A stretch of DNA of 64,000 nt, taken from the NCBI RefSeq assembly GCF_000744735.1, contig NZ_JQMM01000001.1, forward strand, positions 2,294,001-2,358,000. Reading direction: 5' to 3'. Positions 8,938-18,327 of the stretch are shown here, in pieces. Position 1 is the stretch's first letter; the number at the start of each line of letters is the position of its first letter. The stretch is from Porticoccus hydrocarbonoclasticus MCTG13d. Its GTDB lineage: Bacteria; Pseudomonadota; Gammaproteobacteria; Pseudomonadales; Porticoccaceae. A model generated the notes under the pieces. The model did no database searches and was not told the DNA's origin. It saw nothing but the letters and a program-made list of their open reading frames with translations. Position numbers and translations under genes: made by a program.

Positions 8938-9613
8938 TGCCGTCACCAGTGTAGGATTCGATCTGACCATCCACCATGCGGATGCGCCGCCGAGCCCGCT
9001 TTCCGAGCTGGGCGTCGTGGGTCACCACCAGCAGGGTGATACCCTCGCGATTGAGGTTTTCCAGCACCTCCACCACCTCGGCACCAGACGCCTGATCGAG
9101 GTTGCCGGTGGGCTCGTCCGCCAACAGAATACGCGGTCTCATGACAATGGCCCGGGCGATGGCCACCCGCTGCAACTGTCCCCCGGAAAGCTGGTTGGGC
9201 CGGTGCCCGGCCCGATCCGCCAAACCCACCTGCTCCAGCACATCCAGCGCACTCTGGCGGCGTTTTTTGGGGGCGATCCCCGCCAGCATCATGGGCAACT
9301 CGACATTTTCCAGAGTGGTCAGGCGGTTGATCAGGTGAAATGCCTGAAAGATGAAACCGACGTAGTCGGCGCGCAACCGCGCCCGCGCCTCCTCGCCCAG
9401 TTCTTCCGTGGCGGTTCCCTCCAGACGATAGCTGCCGCTGTCCGGGCGATCCAGCAGGCCAACCATATTGAGCAGGGTGGACTTTCCCGAGCCGGAAGGC
9501 CCCATCACCGACAGGTACTCCCCGGCGTCAATGGTGATATTCACATCCCGCAGCGCCCGAAGCGGCGACTCACCCACCAGATAGGTCTTGTTGACGTCCT
9601 GCAGTTCAATCAT
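8909..9613 (-). CDS. ABC transporter ATP-binding protein (MacB/LolD type)
   Basis: A 234-residue cytoplasmic ATPase. Walker A is GPSGSGKST near residue 40, the Q-loop is FIFQAFHLI, the signature is [15 protein letters not shown] near residue 142, Walker B is [12 protein letters not shown], and the H-loop is VTHD. The start [11 protein letters not shown] at 9613 fits the family and overlaps the adaptor gene by 8 bp; longer in-frame starts would add a non-homologous extension. It powers the two adjacent permeases. Overlaps on both sides indicate one operon. Confidence 0.94.
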   Translation of the reverse strand: MIELQDVNKTYLVGESPLRALRDVNITIDAGEYLSVMGPSGSGKSTLLNMVGLLDRPDSGSYRLEGTATEELGEEARARLRADYVGFIFQAFHLINRLTTLENVELPMMLAGIAPKKRRQSALDVLEQVGLADRAGHRPNQLSGGQLQRVAIARAIVMRPRILLADEPTGNLDQASGAEVVEVLENLNREGITLLVVTHDAQLGKRARRRIRMVDGQIESYTGDGNAPAGSTAL

Positions 9614-10748
9614 TGGCGGTCCGGCCAGTTTTTGCCGGAGCGCCCGCTTCGACGCCCTCGCTGCCAATATTACTGACGATCAGCTCGCCCTCTTTCAACC
9701 CTTCCAGCACTTCGGTATAGCGCCAGTTGGTCAAACCCTTGTGAATCTGACGGCGTTGCAGAATACCCTCGTCGTCCACCACCAGCACATACTCGTCATC
9801 CACCACCAGTTCCGAGGGAATGCGCAGAGCGTTGTCGCCGCTGTCGAGAATGATTTCCATATCTGCGCTGTAACCGGCCAGCAATCTGACATCTTCCGGC
9901 AGTGGCTCCAGCTCCGCTTCCACTTCCACAGTGCGGGCCTGTTTTTCCTGATCGAGAATGTAGGGCGAGATGCGCCTTACGGTGGCGGGGAAAACCCGAT
10001 CACGGAAGGCGTCCAGGGTGACGCGAACCGGCAGGCCCAGAGCGATATTCGAGGCGTCCACTTCGTCGATGGGCGCACTAATGTAGTGACAGTCATCGGT
10101 GAGCAGGTCGATGGCCGGCGGCGTCATCACGCCCGGTGGAGACGGCGTGGCATATTCTCCCACCTCCCCGGTCACCTCGGCGACGGCACCGTCAAAGGGC
10201 GCCCGCAGGAAGGTCTGCTCCAGCACAGCGGCGGCGACGGAAACGGCGGCGGCGGCCTGCACCACCCGAGCCTTGGCCGCCTCGCAACTGGCAGAACTGG
10301 CCTGGGCCCTGGATTCAGCCAGATCCGCCGACTCCTCGGACACCAGATTCCTTTCCGCCAGGTTGGTCAGTCGCCTCGCCTCGCGCAGATCGGATTGCGC
10401 GGAAATGCAGATACTCTGGTGCTCCTGCTGGGCCGACACCTCGGAGGCTTGCGCCACCTGTAATTGCGCCTCGCGATCCTTGTTCCACAGCACCATCAGC
10501 AGCTGCCCGGCCACAACCTGATCGCCCTCGTCCACCAGCAACCGGTCGATGCGCCCGCCAATGGACAGGGCCAGCCGGGAGCGCTGGCAGGCTTCGACGG
10601 TACCGGCACGGGTATTGGCCACAGTGCGCTCCACCACACCCCTCTCAACCGGAACAACCGTGACAGTGACCGGTTCAGGACGCGACCAGTAATAAAAGAG
10701 TGCGGCAAGGACTGCCAGAACGGCCAAGGTGATTAGGCTTTTTTTCAT
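9606..10748 (-). CDS. Membrane fusion protein (HlyD/MacA-like adaptor)
   Basis: A 380-residue periplasmic adaptor anchored by one N-terminal helix (SLITLAVLAVLAALFYYW). It has a lipoyl-like hairpin (GGRIDRLLVDEGDQV near residue 70), an Ala/Gln-rich coiled coil (about 95-165), the returning lipoyl half (FLRAPFDGAVAEV near 185), then beta-barrel domains. It should link the inner-membrane MacB-type permeases to an outer-membrane channel; no TolC-like gene is present here, so a chromosomal TolC elsewhere is inferred. First gene of the leftward operon. The ATG at 10748 is preferred over an upstream TTG. Confidence 0.9.
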   Translation of the reverse strand: MKKSLITLAVLAVLAALFYYWSRPEPVTVTVVPVERGVVERTVANTRAGTVEACQRSRLALSIGGRIDRLLVDEGDQVVAGQLLMVLWNKDREAQLQVAQASEVSAQQEHQSICISAQSDLREARRLTNLAERNLVSEESADLAESRAQASSASCEAAKARVVQAAAAVSVAAAVLEQTFLRAPFDGAVAEVTGEVGEYATPSPPGVMTPPAIDLLTDDCHYISAPIDEVDASNIALGLPVRVTLDAFRDRVFPATVRRISPYILDQEKQARTVEVEAELEPLPEDVRLLAGYSADMEIILDSGDNALRIPSELVVDDEYVLVVDDEGILQRRQIHKGLTNWRYTEVLEGLKEGELIVSNIGSEGVEAGAPAKTGRTAND

Positions 10749-10851
10749 CCGCGACGTCTCATGCAAGTTGAAGTTACGCTATGACATCATAAGCTTTGTT
10801 GTGCAGGATGCGCGTTGACCTGTATCGGCCTATCTGTAAAAAATGATACCG

Positions 10852-10880
10852 CCAAAAAAAAACGGCCCACAGGCCGTTTT
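10852..10880 (-). terminator. Rho-independent terminator of the PyrD-PyrK fusion gene
   Basis: On the minus strand AAAACGGCC and GGCCGTTTT form a perfect 9-bp stem with a short loop, followed by an uninterrupted T-run. It starts 3 bp after the stop codon of the leftward oxidoreductase gene. Confidence 0.85.
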
Positions 10881-10882
10881 GA

Positions 10883-12514
10883 TTAGACGACCGAAGCACC
10901 GTCCATGAAGGGGCCATCCACGCAGATTCTTCGCCCGTCCGGGGCGGCACAGGCACCACAGAGGCCAACGCCGCATTTGGTCAGGTAATCAATGGCACTG
11001 AAGATCTGATCATCGCCGCAGAACTCCCTTTCCACGGCCACGGCGGCGCGCACCATAGGGGACGGCCCGCAATTGTAGAAAATGAGGTTTTTTCGTTCTG
11101 CCGGGGGCAGCTGTTGTAAATACTCCCGCAGCAATTCGGTGACAAAACCGTGAAAGCCCTCGCTGCCATCATCGGTGGAGACATGCACCGGGGCAATCTT
11201 GCGGCACTCGTCGAGGAAATACAGCCGCTCCGCGGTGCGTGCGCCGGTAAAAATTTCACTGTTGGGGAAATCCCTCGCCAGCTGGTAAACCGCCGCGAGA
11301 CCGGTGCCACCACTGACAGTAATGATTTTGGCGCCGGCTGGCGGGGCAACGGCCATGCCGTGGGGGCCGCGCACATAAGCTTCAGTGCCGGGCTGCAGTG
11401 ACATCAACTCGTGGGTAAACAACCCCACATCAATCACCGCCAGCGAGAAAGGGTCGTCGGTGAGAGCCGAGAACGGTTTTTCACCCACCCCCGGTATCCA
11501 TAAAAAGACAAACTCACCAGCCTGTACATCCACCTTGCGGTCAAAGGTGAGGATGCAGATATCGTCCGTTACCCGCTCATTGGACACCAGTATCACGGGG
11601 CGGAACTGCATATCCACATCGTAGCGAATCATCTGCTCCGCAGCGTTGCTGCCCTGCGCCATGTCGCGCTCCAGGGTACGGAAATACTCGCCCATTTCGT
11701 CGGTGGTCAGGCCAATCAGCGCGGAACCCACACCGACAATATCGGCACCGGCATCGCGGAAAGCCCGCACATCATCAGCACTGCTGACGCCGCCGCAACC
11801 GATGATGGGACAATCCACCGCCTCGGCCATTTCCCGCACGCATTTCAGGCCGATAGGCAGAACACCCTTACCGGACATGCCGCCGGAACCGTGACTCAGC
11901 ACCGGATGGCCGTGTGACGAAGTGTAACCGGGCCCCACGGTATTGATCGCGCAGAGCGCATCGGCTCCACCGGCCACGGCTGCTCTGGCGATCTCGGCAA
12001 TATTCGGTGTATTGGGCGTGAGCTTGGGGATCACCGGGATATTCACCGCAGCCTTGACCGCTGCGGTGATCTGGCGAACCAGTTCCGGATCCTGGCCCAT
12101 TGCCATACCGTAACCCTTGGCGTGGGGACAGGACAGATTCAGCTCCAACCCATCAGATACCGGGGCGACAATTTTGGCCACCTCAACAAATTCCTCGACA
12201 CTGCCGCCAAAAATGGAGGTGAGCAGGAAGCGATCTTCCGGCACCCGCAGGGTTGCCAACTGGGCAGCGAGCTGTTCGGCACCGGGATTGGTGAGTCCTA
12301 CCGCATTCACGAAACAACCGGGCGCATACTGGCTGATCACGGGCTCCCGGTAACCGGACCTCGGGGTCAGACCGACACTCTTTGTCGTGATAACACCGAC
12401 TTCGGGCATGGTGTCAAAAATACGCTGAATAATGGATGTGGCCGTGGTCACAATACCGGAAGGAATGGTGTACGGGGCGGTAATCTGCTTGGTAAGAAAG
12501 GGTACTTTTGACAT
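10883..12514 (-). CDS. Fused dihydroorotate dehydrogenase-like (PyrD) and PyrK-like electron-transfer protein
   Basis: One 543-residue chain joins two normally separate subunits. Residues 1-300 are a class 1 DHODH-type FMN barrel: TTKSVGLT (K45), NAVGLTNPG (N70), NLSCPH with a candidate catalytic C129. Residues 310-490 are a ferredoxin-reductase-type FAD/NAD module (VSGGTGLAAVYQLA). The tail CGVGLCGAC...C (C514, C519, C522, C531) matches the PyrK [2Fe-2S] site. The expected reaction is NAD-linked oxidation of dihydroorotate. The His after SCP replaces the Asn of PyrD type 1B and resembles dihydropyrimidine dehydrogenase, so another dihydropyrimidine substrate is possible. Start at MSKVPFL; miaE lies 76 bp upstream on the same strand. 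Confidence 0.85.
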   Translation of the reverse strand: MSKVPFLTKQITAPYTIPSGIVTTATSIIQRIFDTMPEVGVITTKSVGLTPRSGYREPVISQYAPGCFVNAVGLTNPGAEQLAAQLATLRVPEDRFLLTSIFGGSVEEFVEVAKIVAPVSDGLELNLSCPHAKGYGMAMGQDPELVRQITAAVKAAVNIPVIPKLTPNTPNIAEIARAAVAGGADALCAINTVGPGYTSSHGHPVLSHGSGGMSGKGVLPIGLKCVREMAEAVDCPIIGCGGVSSADDVRAFRDAGADIVGVGSALIGLTTDEMGEYFRTLERDMAQGSNAAEQMIRYDVDMQFRPVILVSNERVTDDICILTFDRKVDVQAGEFVFLWIPGVGEKPFSALTDDPFSLAVIDVGLFTHELMSLQPGTEAYVRGPHGMAVAPPAGAKIITVSGGTGLAAVYQLARDFPNSEIFTGARTAERLYFLDECRKIAPVHVSTDDGSEGFHGFVTELLREYLQQLPPAERKNLIFYNCGPSPMVRAAVAVEREFCGDDQIFSAIDYLTKCGVGLCGACAAPDGRRICVDGPFMDGASVV

Positions 12515-12590
12515 TGACAGGGACTGACCTGAGAGAAATAAGGAAGGAGCAGAAGGATAAACGTCCTCGGGACTGAAATCCACCCGTCAA

Positions 12591-13256
12591 CTACGCGAGA
12601 GTACCCATCGATACAACCTCGGACAACCCTCTGTCCGAGGTTACAGGCGCACCGGAATGAAAGCGGAACTCACTGTCCGGCGTTTCCACCAGAGACCGCT
12701 CTTCCCGCCGGAAAACAGCGAGACGCTCGTTCACTTCTTTCGCACCACCAGCCTGGAGGGCGAGGTCGAGATAATCCCGATAGTGCCGTCCCTCGGAGGT
12801 GAGCAACGACTGGTAAAAATTTTGCAGCTCGGGATCCAGGAAGGGTGCCACTCTGGCAAAACGTTCACAGGAGCGGGCCTCGATAAAGGCGCCGACAATC
12901 AGGGTATCCAGCAATTTCGCCGGTTCATGGGTGCGCACCTTGCCGCGCAATCCCGCCGCGTAGCGGGCGGCACTGATCGCACGATACTCGATACCGCGCT
13001 TTTGCATGATGGCAATCACCTGCTCGAAATGGCGCATTTCCTCCCGGGCCAGCCGTGACATTTTGTTGAGCAGCTCAAAATGGTCGATGTAGCGGTAAAT
13101 CAGGTTTAACGCCGTGCTGGCCGCTTTCTTCTCGCAGTTAGCATGATCTATCAGCAAAACAGCCTGATTTTCCGGTTTTATTGCCTCCTCGACCCAGCTG
13201 TCAGGGGTCGGACAGGGCAGGAAAGCCTGAATTTCATCGAGCGCGGATACTGCCAC
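12591..13256 (-). CDS. miaE: tRNA-(ms2io6A37) hydroxylase MiaE
   Basis: A 221-residue ferritin-like diiron oxygenase that hydroxylates the isopentenyl side chain of ms2i6A at tRNA position 37, using O2. Candidate iron ligands are seen in NCEKKAAS near residue 45, EEMRHFEQV near 80, EARSCERF near 130 and SEGRHYRDYL near 160. The N-terminus LDEIQAFLPCPTPDSWV is typical of the family. GTG start at 13256 with AAGG about 9 nt upstream. It sits between a GST gene and the PyrD-PyrK-like gene on the same strand. Confidence 0.92.
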   Translation of the reverse strand: MAVSALDEIQAFLPCPTPDSWVEEAIKPENQAVLLIDHANCEKKAASTALNLIYRYIDHFELLNKMSRLAREEMRHFEQVIAIMQKRGIEYRAISAARYAAGLRGKVRTHEPAKLLDTLIVGAFIEARSCERFARVAPFLDPELQNFYQSLLTSEGRHYRDYLDLALQAGGAKEVNERLAVFRREERSLVETPDSEFRFHSGAPVTSDRGLSEVVSMGTLA

Positions 13257-13288
13257 AACAACGTGCCTTTGGTGATTGAGTCTGTCGA

Positions 13289-13936
13289 TCAGGAATCAGC
13301 TGAAAAAGTGTCCCGCTCGCTGATCAGGGTATTGTCCATCTGGTGAACGATCGGTCGCGCGGCGACGGTGTAGCGCCAGTCTGCCAGATCGGTCATTTCG
13401 TCCATCGCCGTCCAGGGGACAAACTTTTTCATGGTGCTGTTGACCAGATCCAGCGCGTGGTAAGCGATGACGTCCGCATAGCTGAACTCCTTGCCACACA
13501 GGTAGGGGTCAAACCTGGCCAGCCGGGCCAGTGCGTCCAGGCCCCGCTCTACCTCAACTATCACCTGATCCACCCGCGCCTGATCCGGCGATCCTTTGCT
13601 GTCGGGATGATCAAGCAGACGGCTGACCGGCTGTTCAATATGCTGCAGCAGAATACTCATTAATTCCCTGACCTTGGCCCGCTCGAAAACATCCTCCGGC
13701 AACAATGGCACCTCCGGAATAATGTCCTCGAGAAATTCCATAATCACCGGGACATTGCTGATAAAGCCCTCCCGGGCTTCCAGAAAGGGTACTTCGCCCA
13801 TGGGACTCATGGTCAGGAACAGGGGCTCCCGGCTGGGATAACTGTGGACTTCCTCAAATTCGAAGCCTTTTTCCAACAGTGCCAGTTTCACCATATTGAA
13901 ATAGTGACTGGTGTGAAATCCGTACAATTTGAGCAT
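13289..13936 (-). CDS. Glutathione S-transferase family protein
   Basis: A 215-residue soluble protein with an N-terminal thioredoxin-fold domain (MLKLYGFHTSHYFNMVKLAL, then MGEVPFLEA with the conserved cis-proline near residue 55) and an all-helical C-terminal domain with DVIAYHAL near residue 160. The S/C in the SHYF region may activate glutathione. Substrate unknown. The ATG at 13936 is preferred over a start nine codons upstream because it places MLKLYGFHTS at the N-terminus. It precedes miaE by 32 bp, so the two may be co-transcribed; it is divergent from acnB. Confidence 0.88.
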   Translation of the reverse strand: MLKLYGFHTSHYFNMVKLALLEKGFEFEEVHSYPSREPLFLTMSPMGEVPFLEAREGFISNVPVIMEFLEDIIPEVPLLPEDVFERAKVRELMSILLQHIEQPVSRLLDHPDSKGSPDQARVDQVIVEVERGLDALARLARFDPYLCGKEFSYADVIAYHALDLVNSTMKKFVPWTAMDEMTDLADWRYTVAARPIVHQMDNTLISERDTFSADS

Positions 13937-14189
13937 GGCGGTTACCCGTTCTGAAACCCTCATCGGGCCTGATGGTTATACTGGAAATTGTAACAGAGAA
14001 TTTACTGGGTGAATGACCGTTATCAACTGTAGCCAAGTTACCCTGAATTTTGATCTGTAGTAAGATAGCGCCCCCTATGGGCATGTCAGTACGCCCAGCC
14101 AGAATACCCACATCGGTGACGAGTCACCGATAACCCAGCCGGTGCCGATCCCGGATTGGGGACACTCACACAAAAAGAGGATACAAACT

Positions 14190-16799
14190 GTGCTTGAAGC
14201 CTATCGCCAACATGTGGCAGAACGTGCCGCCGAGGGAATCCCACCCAAGCCCCTGACACCCGAGTGGACCGCCGACCTGGTGGAACTGCTGAAAAACCCA
14301 CCCGCCGGGGAAGAAGACTTTTTACTCGACCTTATCGCCAACCGCGTTCCACCCGGTGTGGATGAAGCGGCTTATGTCAAAGCCGGCTTTCTCAGCGCGG
14401 TAGCCAAAGGCGAAATCACCTGTCCACTGATCGACCGCCCCGCTGCAGTAACATTGCTCGGCAATATGCACGGCGGCTACAACGTCGAAACGCTGGTTCA
14501 ATTGTTGGATGATGCTGACCTCGCCAACAGTGCGGCGGAACAGCTGAAAAGTACTATTCTGGTTTTCGATGCATTCCATGATGTCGCCGAAAAAGCCGAT
14601 GCCGGCAACGCTCAGGCAAAAGCCGTGCTTCAGTCCTGGGCCGATGCCGAGTGGTTTACCCGGCAGGATGCTGTCCCCGAAAGTATCAAGGCCATAGTCT
14701 TCAAGGTGACTGGCGAAACCAATACCGATGATCTGTCCCCTGCACCCGATGCCTGGTCCCGTCCGGATATACCCCTGCATGCCCTGGCGGCCTACAAAAT
14801 GACCCGCGACGGCCTGGCGCCCGATGAGCCAGGTAAAATCGGCCCGATGAAACAGATTGAGGACATTAAATCCAAAGGTCTGCCGGTCGCCTTTGTCGGC
14901 GACGTGGTGGGTACCGGCTCCTCTCGCAAGTCTGCAACCAACTCGGTATTGTGGTTCTTCGGCGACGACATCCCCGGTGTGCCGAACAAACGTTCCGGTG
15001 GCATCTGTATCGGCAACAAAGTCGCCCCGATTTTCTTCAACACCATGGAAGATGCCGGCGCCCTGGTCTTTGAAGCGCCAGTCGACGATATCAACATGGG
15101 CGACGTGATTGAAATTCGTCCCTATGACGGCAAGATTCTCAGCGAGTCCGGTGACGTCTTGTCCGAGTTTCACTTCAAATCCGGCGTGATTCTGGACGAA
15201 GTCCAGGCTGAAGGGCGTATCAACCTGATTGTGGGCCGTGGCCTGACCCAGCGTGCCCGCGAGCATTTGGGACTGCCCGCTTCGGACCTGTTCCGCCTGC
15301 CGGCGCAACCCGCCGACACGGGCAAGGGCTACACCCTGGCGCAAAAAATGGTCGGCAAGGCCTGTGGTCTCGAGGGCGTCCGCCCCGGCTTTTATTGCGA
15401 GCCACAAATGACCACAGTGGGCTCACAGGATACCACTGGCCCGATGACCCGGGACGAACTCAAGGATCTGGCCTGCCTCGGCTTCTCTGCCGACCTGGTG
15501 ATGCAGTCTTTCTGCCACACGGCTGCCTACCCGAAACCCATTGATGTCGAAACGCAACACACCCTGCCCGATTTCATCATGAACCGCGGCGGTGTTTCCC
15601 TGCGGCCGGGCGACGGTATTATCCACAGCTGGCTGAACCGCATGCTGCTGCCCGACACAGTCGGCACCGGCGGCGATTCCCACACCCGCTTCCCCATGGG
15701 TATTTCTTTCCCCGGCGGTTCCGGTCTGGTAGCGTTTGCTGCCGCCACCGGGGTGATGCCGCTGGATATGCCTGAATCCGTACTGGTTCGCTTCAAGGGC
15801 GACCTGCAACCGGGTATCACCCTGCGCGATCTGGTACATGCCATCCCCTACTACGGCATCAAGGAAGGCCTGCTGACCGTTGAGAAAAAAGGCAAAAAGA
15901 ACTTCTTCTCCGGCCGCATTCTGGAAATCGAGGGTCTCGATAAACTGACCGTGGAACAGGCGTTTGAATTGTCGGATGCATCGGCCGAACGCTCTGCTGC
16001 CGGTTGCACCATCAAGCTCAGCGAAGCCTCCGTGACGGAATATCTGAAGTCCAACATCACCCTGTTGCGCTGGATGATCGCCGAGGGCTATGGCGATGTC
16101 CGCACCCTGGAACGCCGGGTGGGCAAAATGGAAGACTGGCTCGCCAACCCCTCACTGATGCAGGCCGATGCCGACGCGGAGTACTCTGCCGTACTGGAAA
16201 TCGATCTGGCAGACATCAAGGAACCGATTGTCTGCTGCCCCAACGACCCGGACGATGCACGACTGCTGTCTGACGTCGCGGGCGACAAAGTGGACGAGGT
16301 GTTTATCGGTTCCTGTATGACCAATATCGGCCACTTCCGGGCGGCGGGCAAACTGCTCAACGAAGCCCCCAGCATCAACACGACCTTCTGGATCTGCCCG
16401 CCAACCCGCATGGACGCTCACACCCTCAAGGAAGAAGGCTACTACGAGATCTATGAAAAGGTCGGCGCACGGACAGAAATGCCCGGTTGTTCGCTTTGCA
16501 TGGGCAACCAGGCCCGGGTTAACCCCGGCGTCACGGTACTGTCTACTTCCACCCGCAACTTCCCCAACCGACTGGGCGACGGGGCCAATGTCTACCTCAC
16601 TTCTGCCGAACTGGCCTCTGTGGGTGGCATCCTGGGCCGTCTGCCCACCACGGCTGAATACATGGAATACGCGAACAAGATCAACTCCATGTCCAGCGAT
16701 ATCTACCGCTACATGAACTTTGACCAGATCGCCTCCTTCCAGAAAGGGGCAGATGAGGGCAAACGGATTGCAGCAGAACAAATCGTCAATGTAGCCTGA
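14190..16799 (+). CDS. acnB: Aconitate hydratase B
   Basis: An 869-residue TCA-cycle enzyme interconverting citrate and isocitrate, with the AcnB domain order (N-terminal HEAT-like helical domain, then the swivelling domain, then the cluster-binding core). The [4Fe-4S] ligands lie in the C-terminal third: GSCMTNIGHF and PGCSLCMGNQARV; the SFCHTAAYPK segment near residue 450 is also typical. The GTG at 14190, preceded by AGAGG, gives VLEAYRQHVAERAAEGI like E. coli AcnB; an upstream ATG would add 16 unrelated residues. A strong terminator follows. Monocistronic. Confidence 0.97.
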   Translation: MLEAYRQHVAERAAEGIPPKPLTPEWTADLVELLKNPPAGEEDFLLDLIANRVPPGVDEAAYVKAGFLSAVAKGEITCPLIDRPAAVTLLGNMHGGYNVETLVQLLDDADLANSAAEQLKSTILVFDAFHDVAEKADAGNAQAKAVLQSWADAEWFTRQDAVPESIKAIVFKVTGETNTDDLSPAPDAWSRPDIPLHALAAYKMTRDGLAPDEPGKIGPMKQIEDIKSKGLPVAFVGDVVGTGSSRKSATNSVLWFFGDDIPGVPNKRSGGICIGNKVAPIFFNTMEDAGALVFEAPVDDINMGDVIEIRPYDGKILSESGDVLSEFHFKSGVILDEVQAEGRINLIVGRGLTQRAREHLGLPASDLFRLPAQPADTGKGYTLAQKMVGKACGLEGVRPGFYCEPQMTTVGSQDTTGPMTRDELKDLACLGFSADLVMQSFCHTAAYPKPIDVETQHTLPDFIMNRGGVSLRPGDGIIHSWLNRMLLPDTVGTGGDSHTRFPMGISFPGGSGLVAFAAATGVMPLDMPESVLVRFKGDLQPGITLRDLVHAIPYYGIKEGLLTVEKKGKKNFFSGRILEIEGLDKLTVEQAFELSDASAERSAAGCTIKLSEASVTEYLKSNITLLRWMIAEGYGDVRTLERRVGKMEDWLANPSLMQADADAEYSAVLEIDLADIKEPIVCCPNDPDDARLLSDVAGDKVDEVFIGSCMTNIGHFRAAGKLLNEAPSINTTFWICPPTRMDAHTLKEEGYYEIYEKVGARTEMPGCSLCMGNQARVNPGVTVLSTSTRNFPNRLGDGANVYLTSAELASVGGILGRLPTTAEYMEYANKINSMSSDIYRYMNFDQIASFQKGADEGKRIAAEQIVNVA

Positions 16800-16813
16800 T
16801 CATGCAAGCTATT

Positions 16814-16844
16814 GAAAAAACCCCGCTTTTGCGGGGTTTTTTTT
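16814..16844 (+). terminator. Rho-independent terminator after acnB
   Basis: CCCCGC and GCGGGG form a stem with a short TTTT loop, flanked by an A-run before and an eight-T run after, 14 bp past the acnB stop. The A/T flanks let it work in both directions. Confidence 0.9.
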
Positions 16845-16941
16845 GCCCGACACAGAAAATTTTGCAGGTTCTGGCGATTAGGTTGCCTATTCTAATCTGC
16901 TGTGACTAAATGATTTCACACTGTTTTGGCAGGTGCTGTAT

Positions 16942-18165
16942 ATGCATTATCACTTTTACGACCTATACCGTCAGTCTCTGATGCCCGTCAACACCGCACT
17001 GGATCTGGCACACGATATCGTCACGCACGAAAAGAACCCCCTCTCCAAAACGCGTCTTGGCAGACTGCGAAAAGCCATTCTTGAATCCACGATTCGCCTC
17101 CTGAAACACTACCCGAAACAAGGGTTCGAGTACGAACCGGTGGTGATAGATGGCGTGGAATATCCGGTTCATGAAGAGGTGGTGGTGGAAAAACCCTTCT
17201 GTAATCTGTTGCGCTTCCGCCGTGAAGGTTTACCCGCCAATGCACCGAAACTGCTCTGTGTGGCAGCACTTTCCGGCCACCATGCCACGCTGTCCAGGGA
17301 AACCTTTGGTCAGTTCCTCGATGACTATGAGGTCTATGTAACCGACTGGCTCGACGCTCGCGATGTCCCTCTCTCCGAAGGTAAATTCGGTTTTGAGGAA
17401 TACGTGCAGTACGTGATTGAGTTCATGGAGCATATTGGTCCCGGCAATCACATGTTCGCTATCTGTCAGGCGGCTGTACCCGGCTTGGTGGCCGTAGCGC
17501 ACATGTGCAAGCACAACCATCCCGCTCGACCCAAATCCCTGATCATGATGGCTGGCCCAATCGATATCCGGATCAATCCGAACAAGTTCGGCAGAAAGGT
17601 CGAGAAAATCTCCGCGCCCCTGCTGCGTCGGGTGGCCATTCACAGGGTCCCGTCGCGCTACGACGGCGCCGGACGCAAGGTCTACCCCGGCATGGTGCAA
17701 CTGGGCGGCTTCATGTCGATGAACATGCGGTCCCACGCACAAAAACATATCCAGTTCTTCAAGGACATCGCCGAAGGCAAAATTGCCGAAGCGGATCGCC
17801 ATCGCGATTTCTACGATGAATACATGGCAGTACTGGACATGGACGCCGATTACTATATGGAAACCATGGAGCGTGTGTTTCTCGACCAGCACCTGCCCAA
17901 AGGTATCATGCAGTATCAGGGTGAAACCATTGACTGCGGTGATATCAAGGATGTCGCCATTCTCACTCTGGAAGGGGAAAAGGACGACATGATCAGCCTC
18001 GGCCAGACCGAAGCCGCTCTCCATCTCTGCACCCACCTTCCCAAGAAGCTGAAAAAGCACTACGTCCAGATGGGTGTCGGCCATTACGGCATTTTCAACG
18101 GCAGCAAATACCGTGAATTTGTGGCTCCACTGATGAAAGACTGGATCAACCGCCACAATAAATAA
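16942..18165 (+). CDS. phaZ: Intracellular polyhydroxyalkanoate depolymerase
   Basis: A 407-residue alpha/beta hydrolase of the intracellular PHB depolymerase family. The nucleophile is a cysteine: AICQAAVPG (C175), the CQ-type elbow of Ralstonia-like PhaZ, rather than a GxSxG serine. The acid and histidine are in LEGEKDDMI near 350 and GVGHYGIFNG near 380. It hydrolyses stored short-chain PHA granules to 3-hydroxyacid units, implying the organism stores PHA; no PHA synthase is in the window. ATG at 16942 with GGCAGG 8 nt upstream; a GTG three codons earlier is less likely. Followed by its own terminator. Confidence 0.93.
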   Translation: MHYHFYDLYRQSLMPVNTALDLAHDIVTHEKNPLSKTRLGRLRKAILESTIRLLKHYPKQGFEYEPVVIDGVEYPVHEEVVVEKPFCNLLRFRREGLPANAPKLLCVAALSGHHATLSRETFGQFLDDYEVYVTDWLDARDVPLSEGKFGFEEYVQYVIEFMEHIGPGNHMFAICQAAVPGLVAVAHMCKHNHPARPKSLIMMAGPIDIRINPNKFGRKVEKISAPLLRRVAIHRVPSRYDGAGRKVYPGMVQLGGFMSMNMRSHAQKHIQFFKDIAEGKIAEADRHRDFYDEYMAVLDMDADYYMETMERVFLDQHLPKGIMQYQGETIDCGDIKDVAILTLEGEKDDMISLGQTEAALHLCTHLPKKLKKHYVQMGVGHYGIFNGSKYREFVAPLMKDWINRHNK

Positions 18166-18181
18166 TGTTACCCATCGCTGG

Positions 18182-18212
18182 AAAAAGGCCGGCTAATCGC
18201 CGGTCTTTTTCT
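18182..18212 (+). terminator. Rho-independent terminator after phaZ
   Basis: GGCCGGC and GCCGGTC pair (one G-T) over a 5-nt loop, preceded by an A-run and followed by five T residues, starting 17 bp after the phaZ stop. Confidence 0.8.
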
Positions 18213-18327
18213 TTGCTGGGTTAACGGGATTGGCCTATCGACCTGATCAATGTCCCCTACCGGTGCCGTCTGTATAAATCCTGAACAACCCTGTAGAATC
18301 CGCCCTCCATTACTCCAGGTGAATGAC

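Noticed and set aside
14322-15407. 361-codon frame opposite acnB
   Set aside because: Antisense to conserved aconitase motifs; no family features or ribosome site.
17230-18156. 308-codon frame opposite the PHA depolymerase
   Set aside because: The depolymerase with Cys-Asp-His motifs explains the region; the antisense frame has none.
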